DNA from: a virus
Strand: one strand, 5' to 3'
DNA: 64,000 nt
IMG/VR virus record: IMGVR_UViG_3300032294_003343
Coordinates: 105,184-169,183 of that record
Each line of letters starts with the position of its first letter. Positions within the stretch are counted from its first letter, which is position 1. Both the position numbers and the translations under genes were made by a program. Below are positions 1 to 8,529 of the stretch, piece after piece. The notes below the pieces were generated by a model. The model was not told where the DNA came from. It saw only the letters and a list, made by a program, of their open reading frames with translations, and ran no database searches.

Positions 1-705
1 TTATCAGCAATAAAATCTCAGAATTATAACATGGTTCTTGATGTCTTAAGTTTTGGTAAAGGTTTAGTAAAAACTGCTTTATCAACCACCAATATTGAAC
101 TACCTAGTGGAAATGAACAAGGATACACAATTCAAGAAGTATTAGGAAATATTGACGTAATGTCAGATGGATATATTTTTGGGAAGATTTTTCTAACTTC
201 TGATAGTGTTGATGGTGAGGAATTAGTATTTTCTTTAGCAAGACCAATAAATGATCCAAATGGCAGTCCTTTGATTATAAGTAAGGATATTGATATAGAT
301 ACTGCTGAAGAAATTATTAAAACGTCACAAGAGTTATCATTTACGACAGATAAATCTTATGCAATAGAAATATATAAATTTATAGCAGATATTTCTTATT
401 ATGATCAGACAATCAAAAACTCTAGAGTATTTTTCAAACTTATAGATGAAAGATTACCAAGAGGATACTTTGGGTACACAGAAGAGAATATTTCAAAAAT
501 AGTTATCTCATCAATCATAAGAAATTATGCATTAATTTCAGAACAATATAATACACAGAAAAATTTAACTAAAAGCATCATCACAAATTGGGTAGGAAGT
601 TCAACTTGGAACCCTGACTTTGCATCATATTGGCAAAATTCAGATCAAACGTTACCTAGTAGGCTTTTATCTTACTTGTCATCAGAGTTGAGTATAAATA
701 TATAA
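1..705 (+). CDS. Structural-region hypothetical protein, 5' end cut by window
   Basis: I do not recognise this protein. The reading frame is open from base 1, and the first ATG (31) has no ribosome-binding site, so the gene most likely begins left of the window and only its C-terminal part (about 234 residues) is visible. It is a soluble-looking mixed alpha/beta protein rich in Ile, Ser and Asn, with no signal peptide or membrane segment. It sits one base upstream of a long virion-like gene and reads in the same direction, so a tail or baseplate role is inferred from context only. A complete shorter gene starting at 31 (224 aa) cannot be excluded. Confidence 0.6.
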   Translation, partial: LSAIKSQNYNMVLDVLSFGKGLVKTALSTTNIELPSGNEQGYTIQEVLGNIDVMSDGYIFGKIFLTSDSVDGEELVFSLARPINDPNGSPLIISKDIDIDTAEEIIKTSQELSFTTDKSYAIEIYKFIADISYYDQTIKNSRVFFKLIDERLPRGYFGYTEENISKIVISSIIRNYALISEQYNTQKNLTKSIITNWVGSSTWNPDFASYWQNSDQTLPSRLLSYLSSELSINI

Positions 706-706
706 A

Positions 707-3157
707 ATGGCAATTTCATCAAAAGTAGAAGAGATAGTTTTAGAACTTACAAAAACGGTGGGTAATATTTACGATGCCTTGAATTATGGTATTGGCAATG
801 TAGATATTCCTGGGTCTTCAATTTTTGAAATCAACAATTTGCTTTCTATGGCAAATACTGGCTTTCCTTACTTTGGTATTTTAGAAACTGCTCCTTTAGG
901 CTGCGATACGACATATGATATTGCTTTTGATCCTTATTATGTTACTGTTAGAAGCGGACAAGTTGCATACAATGGCTCTGTAATAAATTTACAACCACAA
1001 AAAATACCACTTAAAAAAGAATGGTCAAAAAACTACTCAACTGGTGGTTTTGGTGCAAGTTATAAATATGGGGTGACTTTAGGCTTACCAATTTCAGAAG
1101 TACAAAAAGCAACTCAAGTTTGGGCAACTACTGTTAGTGATACTTGTTTAGCTGGAACTTCTGTTCTTTTGGTCAAAGATACTTCAATTGCAATTAATTT
1201 GGGATTCCCTATTCAAGCATTTGTTGGCAATTATCTGATTACATTTTCAAACGTTACCGATGATCTTACTGGATTAATTGTTGACCCTTCATATTATAAT
1301 GGTGCTTCATTTGGAACATTACCAGCAACATATTATCTTGACAACCCAGTGACATTTTTATTCCAACCAAGAGTTAAATACATAACAGGTTTTCCAATTT
1401 TAGAAACTTCTGAAAATGTAAATACTTTTGATTATTTTCCACCATTACCTCAAAGCTGGATACCTATCAGTAAAGTTATGGTGAAAAATCCTGAGAATCC
1501 AGTAGTTGTTGATTCGGGCACAGGCTTAACTAGAACTATTGTAGATATGCCCACTGATATATCAACATATCAAATTTTAGGTGATTCTGCTGATAAAAAC
1601 CTTATAATTCAAAGCTGTACAGAAGCTAACAATGCTTTGACATCATACAAGACAAACGATTATGTAAGAAATACTGTTTCAGCAGTTTATCGTTATATAA
1701 ACACTGTGTCCGCAAATTCTGGAATGTCAAACAGAGAGCTTTTATCAACACAGCCATTTAGAAAAACAGAATTTTATTCTAAAGGCACTTCTTTTAGTGG
1801 TTTAGAAAGATTTGAACTTCCTTATAATTTTGCCAGAGCTTATTTTGAAACTATTGGGTCTGACGTGCAACACACCTTTGCAATTTTCAGAGGCGACTTG
1901 ATTACTTACAACGCAGCAATAGGAAGCAATAATACAGCTGCTGCAACTGGATTGACTAATACTGTAATACCTTGTTCAAACTATGTTTCTTCATTATCAT
2001 CAGGCACTCAAATTTATGGTGTCACTATAGTTTACAATATTTCAACAGATGAATATGTTGAAAGTATACCAGTGTATAGTAATCTAGTTTCGTCTAATTT
2101 TACAAGTAGTAATTATTTGGTGGAATTAAATTGGTCAGGCGCTGGTATTACTAATCCGCTTTTTTATCATATTTATAAAAAACCACAATTAAGTAGTGAT
2201 TTGATAGAAAGAAAAATCACTAATATTAATGAAATTCAGTACCCGTCATATAATACAATGACAACTATTATAGACGACACTGATTTAGTTCTCAACAATG
2301 GTCTGACTGCTTTCAAAATTACTCCAAATGAAGATTGTTTTATTGGCGGAGTAACTTTAAAATTAAAATATATTGCTGGTGGGCAATCGACAGGTTCAGG
2401 AACTTCAGGCATCTCTGTTTCAATTTATTCAGCAACTGGTTCTACTCCAACTCCAAATGGAATGATTACCACAGCATCATTAATAAGAAATTCGGATGTA
2501 ATTCAAGGTACTAACGAATATACAGTTAAGTTTAATACTGGAGCAAATTTAGAGCAAGGTACATCTTATTGGCTTATGATAAATAAGCCTTCAGATTTTA
2601 CTACTGGATTAGGTTCAACTAGTTTATTTACTAGAATTATAGCTGGTGGTTCAGGACAAGGATTAACATCTATCAATGATGGGTCGTCATGGACAGGTAC
2701 AGGTGGAACTGCATATCACAAATTCAGAGGCTACCTTGATGATGGTAATATTTCTGGAGAGATATTGAGAAGGGGTGTTAAGCTAACCAACAGAATTGCT
2801 TTACAGCCAAGTGCAATTTCAGTTTATGTTCCTAATGTAGAAGATTTAACTTCTTCTAATGTTGTGTTCAATGGCTCTACTACTGGTATAGCAACAACAG
2901 ATGACCAGACAATTAAGAATGATCTGATTGTTACTGTTATAGCTCAAAATGGCGATAATGGTGAACCAATCACATTAACTACTACAGTTCCAAAAGGTAC
3001 ACTTAGAAACCAAAGATTTCCTCTTGGAAATGATTTACAAGTTTTTGATAGAGTCATTGATGCTTATGTTTCTCCAGGAGCTAACTTGACTAGAATAAAT
3101 AATGGTCCAATTTTATGGGATATTTATGATCTTATAACTATTGAAACTACACCATAG
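707..3157 (+). CDS. Large virion protein, probable tail fibre/baseplate component (816 aa)
   Basis: Long, beta-rich, Ser/Thr/Gly/Asn-rich protein typical of phage appendages. The N-terminal half is without a recognisable domain. Residues about 430-520 look like an Ig/Fn3-type strand pattern ending in an Asp-Asp-Thr-Asp turn. Residues about 540-690 form a Gly/Ser-rich section resembling jelly-roll or carbohydrate-binding modules of extracellular and tail proteins. The start ATG lies one base after the previous stop, without an evident Shine-Dalgarno. It overlaps the region just upstream of the next gene's start. Tail-fibre or baseplate identity is inferred from size, composition and position; no catalytic motif was seen. 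Confidence 0.55.
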   Translation: MAISSKVEEIVLELTKTVGNIYDALNYGIGNVDIPGSSIFEINNLLSMANTGFPYFGILETAPLGCDTTYDIAFDPYYVTVRSGQVAYNGSVINLQPQKIPLKKEWSKNYSTGGFGASYKYGVTLGLPISEVQKATQVWATTVSDTCLAGTSVLLVKDTSIAINLGFPIQAFVGNYLITFSNVTDDLTGLIVDPSYYNGASFGTLPATYYLDNPVTFLFQPRVKYITGFPILETSENVNTFDYFPPLPQSWIPISKVMVKNPENPVVVDSGTGLTRTIVDMPTDISTYQILGDSADKNLIIQSCTEANNALTSYKTNDYVRNTVSAVYRYINTVSANSGMSNRELLSTQPFRKTEFYSKGTSFSGLERFELPYNFARAYFETIGSDVQHTFAIFRGDLITYNAAIGSNNTAAATGLTNTVIPCSNYVSSLSSGTQIYGVTIVYNISTDEYVESIPVYSNLVSSNFTSSNYLVELNWSGAGITNPLFYHIYKKPQLSSDLIERKITNINEIQYPSYNTMTTIIDDTDLVLNNGLTAFKITPNEDCFIGGVTLKLKYIAGGQSTGSGTSGISVSIYSATGSTPTPNGMITTASLIRNSDVIQGTNEYTVKFNTGANLEQGTSYWLMINKPSDFTTGLGSTSLFTRIIAGGSGQGLTSINDGSSWTGTGGTAYHKFRGYLDDGNISGEILRRGVKLTNRIALQPSAISVYVPNVEDLTSSNVVFNGSTTGIATTDDQTIKNDLIVTVIAQNGDNGEPITLTTTVPKGTLRNQRFPLGNDLQVFDRVIDAYVSPGANLTRINNGPILWDIYDLITIETTP

Positions 3158-3167
3158 GTTTAGAGCT

Positions 3168-4640
3168 ATGAGAAAAGACATTCTTGCTAGTTCGCTACAA
3201 ACAGATATTCATGCTTTTGGTGTTGATCAAACAATCATAGTACCTAGTATTGGAAGTTCAGAATCAGTCCCAAATCAGTACCTATATAAAGAAGCATACA
3301 ATAATTTTAGTTCTCACTTATATGCCCCAGCTTTTGAAACAGGTTATTACGATATCTTTGCCTTATCAAGAGAATTTGGAGAAGATCCTGATTTTAATTT
3401 GTCTTTTAATAATATAAATACAAATTATCTTTTCTCTATCGATAATTTTAACATGCAAGGTGCTCAAGAATCTGACGCTGGAGAAAGATACGCAGGTGAA
3501 GGAGCAAACCCAAACACTTTCCAACTAGGACCTAAAGAGTATAATGTTAGTTTTACATATCCTTTTAAAGTTGATAGTTGGGGGTATTTAGATTTTTCAT
3601 TAGCAGCATTTTTCGATTATTGCATACAAGCTTTTCAAGGTAGTCCAACTTCAATTATTGGAAGATTTACCTCAGATAATTCATCTACAATCGCAGCTGG
3701 AACTACTCAATTATATGTAGACAATATTGCAGAATTTATGGGTTTGACAGTTCCTTTTAATGCAAAAATAAAGTCTGATAATAATGCAAACTATGATTTA
3801 GTTGAAGTTACAGGGGTAAATAAAGCAAGTAGAATGCTCACTGTTGTAGCAGGAATCAATGCTGCTATAAGTAGAGATTCATCTTATATTTCAGTAAATC
3901 CTCAATCTTTAGGAAAAGAAGCATCATTCTCTTTGTTTACTTTGAAACAAGGATTATTAAGTGGTTGTTTGGTTGAAAAATTTGCAATAAATTTCAAGCC
4001 TGGCGAACAAATTATAGCATATATAGATTTGAAAGTGCTGAATGTAGACAGAACATATCAAGTTCAAATGTTTAATAATTTCACCTCAATAATTCAAAAC
4101 TATTTTAAGAAAAAACCAAGTTATATACTCAATGGTTATAACGTTAGGGTTTATAAAAGTGCTCCAGAATATGGATTATTTGGCTTAGGTACTATGATTG
4201 ATTCAAAATTATTCAGAGGCTTTCAACAATCACAATTAGATAGTATTTATGTCACAGAAATTGATATAAGTATTGAAAATAATTTGAAACCAATATTTAC
4301 ATTGAATTCCAAAGGGAGCGATCCAAAGCAAAATTTCTTTAAGAATTCTCTTCCTTATGGCTATTATTCGGAGGGACGTAAAATATCAGGTTCAATCACT
4401 TACACTGGCCCAATAAAACCTTGGGCAATGGTTGAATTTTTATCTGGACCAAGCAGCATTAATAATGATGGTATAACTTTTGATATGGGCCCAATTAAGT
4501 TAGAATTGCCTGAAGTTGTATGGTCAACAGTTTCTCAAGAACATTCTAGAATGGATTATCAAAAGAATAAAGTTAATTTTTCAGTGGCAACTCAAAACTA
4601 TACATTTGACCCAGTATTAAAATCAACAGGAAGTTATTAA
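3168..4640 (+). CDS. Virion structural protein, possible tail protein (490 aa)
   Basis: I chose ATG 3168 because it follows the previous stop (3157) closely; an in-frame TTG at 3141 would overlap that gene. The 490-residue protein is beta-rich and has no membrane segment. Near the C-terminus a GSITYTG-type strand precedes a fold-like stretch that recalls a corresponding GTIKLF stretch in the gene at 5027-6265, hinting that the two share a structural domain such as a tail-tube or sheath-like beta sandwich. That is an impression from reading the two sequences, not an alignment. It ends in a TAATG overlap with the next gene, implying translational coupling inside a structural operon. Confidence 0.5.
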   Translation: MRKDILASSLQTDIHAFGVDQTIIVPSIGSSESVPNQYLYKEAYNNFSSHLYAPAFETGYYDIFALSREFGEDPDFNLSFNNINTNYLFSIDNFNMQGAQESDAGERYAGEGANPNTFQLGPKEYNVSFTYPFKVDSWGYLDFSLAAFFDYCIQAFQGSPTSIIGRFTSDNSSTIAAGTTQLYVDNIAEFMGLTVPFNAKIKSDNNANYDLVEVTGVNKASRMLTVVAGINAAISRDSSYISVNPQSLGKEASFSLFTLKQGLLSGCLVEKFAINFKPGEQIIAYIDLKVLNVDRTYQVQMFNNFTSIIQNYFKKKPSYILNGYNVRVYKSAPEYGLFGLGTMIDSKLFRGFQQSQLDSIYVTEIDISIENNLKPIFTLNSKGSDPKQNFFKNSLPYGYYSEGRKISGSITYTGPIKPWAMVEFLSGPSSINNDGITFDMGPIKLELPEVVWSTVSQEHSRMDYQKNKVNFSVATQNYTFDPVLKSTGSY

Positions 4641-5026
4641 TGAGTATTTTTGTAGATGCTGGAAAAAGATTTGAATTGAAATTAAACTGCAATATCATAA
4701 AAAATGATAACGGGGATGTTCTTTGCTACAAAATTGATCCAAACGGTGAATGCGAAATATCTTGTGATGTCAAAGGTAGAAACTTTGCTGATATGTCAAA
4801 TATTATAGAAGACGCAACCATCATCAATTCAGTAACAGGCAACCCGCTTCTTAGAACATCTGTGCTTTGCAAAAATATTATAACAAATTTCTTTTCTGTT
4901 ATTAAGATCATAGATGGGGAAAATGTTGAAACTTATTATCCAGATCCACATAATGTAAGTATGATCAGATACGAATTGGTTAAAGCTTTATCAAAAAAAT
5001 GGTTGGAAATGACAGGCGGAAAGTAA
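4640..5026 (+). CDS. Small structural-operon protein (128 aa)
   Basis: Not recognised. A compact 128-residue protein with several cysteines (N-terminal half) and a Lys-rich C-terminus. Its ATG overlaps the stop of the upstream gene (TAATG), and the next gene starts immediately after its own stop, so it is translated as part of the tail-type operon. Its size and place between two larger virion-like proteins would fit a small tail or chaperone protein. That is an inference from context only. Confidence 0.45.
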   Translation: MSIFVDAGKRFELKLNCNIIKNDNGDVLCYKIDPNGECEISCDVKGRNFADMSNIIEDATIINSVTGNPLLRTSVLCKNIITNFFSVIKIIDGENVETYYPDPHNVSMIRYELVKALSKKWLEMTGGK

Positions 5027-6265
5027 ATGCCAGATATTATAAACAATGTTATAAATGGGTTATATCCAGCATCAGGACATAATATTTATGTTAGTGAATT
5101 AGCCCCATTTAATAACCCAAGTTTATATGAACAACAGCTTAAATCATTTGGTGGATTTAGAATTGCTAAAAATGACACATGGTCAAGATCTCATTTATGG
5201 GATTTATATCTACTTAGCGCTAATATGACCAACAGAGTCACCCACTCTTCTAGAAACTTTTTCTATAAAAGATTTTCAAATGAATACAAACCATTATATT
5301 GCTCTACATTTAATGACAATGCTGGACAAGATGTTTACCAACCCATACAGAATTTTTCTGGATTATCTGTCTTAAATCGTCCAACATTTAGTAATTACAA
5401 ATACTCTGGAAGTTTTACTTTCAACCCAATTTTATCTACAAACATAAATCAACAATATGCTGCTGAAAGTATAATTTATAGAGCATCATATTTTCCACTT
5501 TATCCTTTGATTTTTTGTTCAAGTATTCCTACTCATAAATCTTTTGGACCAGCCTTTTTGAGTAGTTTTCAAATTTCAGTTGATGGTATGGATCAACTTG
5601 GAGATGTTGAAATTTCTTGCGCACTTGTAGGTGGAAGATCCGTAATTTCACCTGATGGTGTAACAGTTTATAGACCTTTTTTGAACAATAATTTGATTTC
5701 AATGAAAAACTTAGGCGACACAGATTTTGAAAACGAAATCAACAATTTTCAAGACAAATATAGAGTCATAAATTTATCTGACTGCGCATTTCATCCAGGA
5801 TTATTCACAGGCAAAGATGCATTTAAAAATTTTGGACTTGCTGTTCAAAGCGCATATAGTGCAAATACCATGCCCATCCACAAAATAGTAAGCATGTCAT
5901 TGTCAATCCAACAATCTATTGACTTTACATATACCTACCCTGGATATTCTATTGGAACCAATTTGACTGAATTTTTTGATGTTGCGGGACCAAGATTTGC
6001 TTCCTTAAGCAATAGAAAAGTAACGGGAACGATTAAGTTATTCAGTCCACAAAATTATCCATTTATAACTACTAATGCTTCTTCTCTAACATTGTATTTT
6101 GGTAGTGTGTTTTTCTATACAATGAAAAATGTTGATTGGCAGCAACCAATAATCACCATCAATCCTGGAAGTGGATTCTTTATTGAGTATAATTTTTCCG
6201 CAAGGTTGAATGAATTTACAGCTTTTAATGGATTGCTTAATTCAAGAGTATCAGAATTTTTATGA
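5027..6265 (+). CDS. Virion structural protein, possible tail tube/sheath-like (412 aa)
   Basis: A beta-rich, Asn/Ser/Phe-rich protein without membrane segments or catalytic motifs. A stretch around residues 180-205 (VDGMDQLGDVEIS) and a later KVTGTIKLF strand are of the kind seen in self-assembling phage tail proteins, and the latter recalls the GSITYTG strand in the gene at 3168. The ATG follows the previous stop with no gap, and its own stop overlaps the next ATG. Tail function is inferred from operon position and composition; the exact role cannot be given. Confidence 0.45.
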   Translation: MPDIINNVINGLYPASGHNIYVSELAPFNNPSLYEQQLKSFGGFRIAKNDTWSRSHLWDLYLLSANMTNRVTHSSRNFFYKRFSNEYKPLYCSTFNDNAGQDVYQPIQNFSGLSVLNRPTFSNYKYSGSFTFNPILSTNINQQYAAESIIYRASYFPLYPLIFCSSIPTHKSFGPAFLSSFQISVDGMDQLGDVEISCALVGGRSVISPDGVTVYRPFLNNNLISMKNLGDTDFENEINNFQDKYRVINLSDCAFHPGLFTGKDAFKNFGLAVQSAYSANTMPIHKIVSMSLSIQQSIDFTYTYPGYSIGTNLTEFFDVAGPRFASLSNRKVTGTIKLFSPQNYPFITTNASSLTLYFGSVFFYTMKNVDWQQPIITINPGSGFFIEYNFSARLNEFTAFNGLLNSRVSEFL

Positions 6266-6852
6266 TGAAAGAATTTATAGAATTTTACGAAAAAGTTAAA
6301 TCAAACAAAACACATATTATTACAATCGATTCTGTAAAGTTTATTGTTCGTGAAATTACTTGGAAAGAAGGCTTACTGATTGATGCAAAATCGTTCAGAA
6401 AGAAAGACAATATTGTTTATCAAAATTCAGAATTTGAAAAAAGAGAAATTTTGAAGATTGCTATTCTGAGAGTATTTGACACCAATACTAATACTGATTA
6501 CATACCTGATTTTGAAACATCATTATTAGAAAAACTTGATTACACAATCATAGAAAAACTTTGGGTCGAATATCAAAATTATCTTTATCTTAACGCCGAT
6601 GAAGCTAATTTTTACTACATTGCAACAAAAAAATATTATAATCCAAATGATACAGAAACATACCCCGTGCCACCCTTAATCGTTGAAATTGATTATATGA
6701 CACGAGGTTTAGTTTCTATGAGTAAAGATGAATTTGCCAATCTTAGTATGAAAGAATTTGAAACAATTCAGTTAATTTTAGCTACTAAGAATGAAGCAAA
6801 GCCAGAAAGTGCAGCAGATCTTGATATTGATTTAGAAAAAGAAATGCGCTAA
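6262..6852 (+). CDS. Possible tail-assembly protein/chaperone (196 aa)
   Basis: A helical, charged 196-residue protein with an acidic C-terminal tail. It follows the putative tail genes and overlaps the previous stop (ATG at 6262). Small, charged proteins at this position in tailed phages are often tail-assembly chaperones, and the text shows an N-terminal beta part followed by helices compatible with that role. No specific family motif was recognised. Its stop overlaps the end of the convergent gene at 6849 by four bases and there is no terminator hairpin between them. It marks the left border of the carbohydrate cassette. Confidence 0.4.
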   Translation: MMKEFIEFYEKVKSNKTHIITIDSVKFIVREITWKEGLLIDAKSFRKKDNIVYQNSEFEKREILKIAILRVFDTNTNTDYIPDFETSLLEKLDYTIIEKLWVEYQNYLYLNADEANFYYIATKKYYNPNDTETYPVPPLIVEIDYMTRGLVSMSKDEFANLSMKEFETIQLILATKNEAKPESAADLDIDLEKEMR

Positions 6853-7658
6853 AGAGTAAATGAAAGTGTGTTTTTGTATTTATTTCTAACCATTTCAGCA
6901 ATTGCAGTTCTGTCCCATTGATGGAATAAAAAATACTTCTCTCCACTTTCATTACAAACATCTGTTCCATCAAAAAATACATCAACATTATCTCTTTTTA
7001 TTGCTTCACCTGTAGCACAAAAAGTATCAGTATATGGATGGCATAGCATAATATTAGGATTTTGTTTAAATTGTCTGTATAGATATCCCAACATAGCCTG
7101 ATCTGGAATTACATAGCTATATCTTCTATTTATTGCTGTGAGAATAAGTGTGCAATAATTTAGAAATGCACTAGTTTTTCCGCCATATGTTCCACCATTG
7201 ATTACATAAGAATCATCATATCTTTCTTTGTTAAAAACTAATGTATTCAAAGTCCATTCATGCCATGCAGCATTACAATCATTTTCTTTTATTTGCATGC
7301 CTTCACAAACTAAAAATAACTCTTTTTCTGGATGGCTTGCCATAAACTCAAATGGATCTTTTTGAATAATTACATCTCGCATGTCCCATTGCATGCAGTA
7401 ATCAAAATCTTTACCATGTTCACAAATCCAATTGTAATATGCAACATATGTCAAGTTGAAAGGATTCATGTTTTCTTCAACTTCTACTATATAATCGTAG
7501 TATTTTCTAAGTTTCTCTATGTTGCTTTGTGAAACATCATGTACACAAATTAGTTTCTTGAAGTTTTTTTGTTTTGCTAAAGATTGAAGATAAATATCAG
7601 CATCAATAGAGTCTAATATTCGATCACCTTGCAAAAAATTAAGCATTAAGTTATTCAT
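6849..7658 (-). CDS. Putative glycosyltransferase, GT-A type (269 aa)
   Basis: The protein looks like a nucleotide-diphospho-sugar transferase of GT-A fold. An acidic motif WDMRDVIIQKDPF (about residues 91-103) is placed like the metal-binding DxD and donor site of such enzymes, followed by NGGTYGGK and a DQAMLGYL stretch often seen in the second half of this fold. There is no signal peptide or membrane helix, so it would act in the cytoplasm. It is the last gene of the leftward arm of the sugar cassette. A TATAAT box lies six bases before its ATG and there is no Shine-Dalgarno sequence. The sugar and acceptor cannot be predicted. Confidence 0.65.
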   Translation of the reverse strand: MNNLMLNFLQGDRILDSIDADIYLQSLAKQKNFKKLICVHDVSQSNIEKLRKYYDYIVEVEENMNPFNLTYVAYYNWICEHGKDFDYCMQWDMRDVIIQKDPFEFMASHPEKELFLVCEGMQIKENDCNAAWHEWTLNTLVFNKERYDDSYVINGGTYGGKTSAFLNYCTLILTAINRRYSYVIPDQAMLGYLYRQFKQNPNIMLCHPYTDTFCATGEAIKRDNVDVFFDGTDVCNESGEKYFLFHQWDRTAIAEMVRNKYKNTLSFTL

Positions 7659-7662
7659 AAAA

Positions 7663-7672
7663 ACATTATACT
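7663..7672 (-). promoter_or_regulatory. -10 box of a leaderless-type promoter
   Basis: TATAAT occupies 7665-7670 on the minus strand, with exactly six bases between it and the ATG ending at 7658. Initiation seven bases after the box would start the mRNA at the A of the ATG. No convincing -35 element was found at 16-18 bases. Confidence 0.45.
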
Positions 7673-7695
7673 CTTTAGAATCAAAAATTATTTTT

Positions 7696-8529
7696 CTATT
7701 TATTAAAATTACCAGATATCAATAATTCTTCATAAGTTTTCTTAATTCCAGAATGCAATCCAATCAAATTGATATCAAAAAGATGCAGATTATATTCACC
7801 ATAATAACTTAATCCTAAATTTTCTTTTTCAATAATTGTTTCAACATTATAATCAGATAAGTTATTGATAATTGTTGCAATATCAGATAGTTTGTATTTT
7901 TGCTGATATGAACAATTTATAGTTTGTTGTTTTACACTAGCATCGATTGTGAACTTTACAACTTGACATAAATCATCCATATAGAAAAAGTCCATAAATT
8001 TATCTTGATGAATTTGTATAGGTTTTCTATTTATGTAATTTATTATGTTAGCTTTGATCATTCTAGAAGTAAGTTCATCACTATTGAAAACATTAAATAG
8101 TCTTATATTATAAAAACCTTTCAATAAAAGTCCAGATTTAGCAATTAAGTTCTTGCTCATTCCATATGGATCGATTGGATGTGCGCACTTCAAATCAGTT
8201 GAAAAGTCTATGTTATATCTTCGGTCTAATTCTGCACCTGATCCAAATGAAATATATTTATCAAAAGACAAAGAATTATCTAAAATATTTTGATGCATAA
8301 TACAGTTTTCGTAAAAAACAGTATTTTCATCATCTTTAAGTCTACTTCCACCAGTTGTTGCAGTATGAATGACAACATCAAAATACTTGTCTTTAAAAAA
8401 ATGTTTTACTTCTTCTGAATTTAATAAATTAAGATTTGATCTATTAGTCAGAGTCAAATTATAATCTTTAAGATTTTTTGCTAAATTTCTAGCTACAAAT
8501 CCATTTGAACCTGTGATCAGGATATTCAT
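7696..8529 (-). CDS. NAD-dependent epimerase/reductase, SDR family (277 aa)
   Basis: Extended short-chain dehydrogenase. The N-terminal dinucleotide-binding motif GSNGFVA (about residues 7-13) starts a Rossmann fold, and the catalytic YxxxK appears as Y-G-M-S-K near residue 122. The overall plan resembles RmlD, GDP-fucose synthase and similar 4-ketosugar reductases. Such enzymes reduce or epimerise a nucleotide-linked keto sugar in the cytoplasm. The gene overlaps the upstream ThDP-enzyme gene by four bases (ATGA), so the two proteins are likely made together. The pairing is like yersiniose-type YerE/YerF partners, where an SDR reduces the branched keto group. That comparison is inference; the substrate is unknown. 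Confidence 0.7.
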   Translation of the reverse strand: MNILITGSNGFVARNLAKNLKDYNLTLTNRSNLNLLNSEEVKHFFKDKYFDVVIHTATTGGSRLKDDENTVFYENCIMHQNILDNSLSFDKYISFGSGAELDRRYNIDFSTDLKCAHPIDPYGMSKNLIAKSGLLLKGFYNIRLFNVFNSDELTSRMIKANIINYINRKPIQIHQDKFMDFFYMDDLCQVVKFTIDASVKQQTINCSYQQKYKLSDIATIINNLSDYNVETIIEKENLGLSYYGEYNLHLFDINLIGLHSGIKKTYEELLISGNFNK

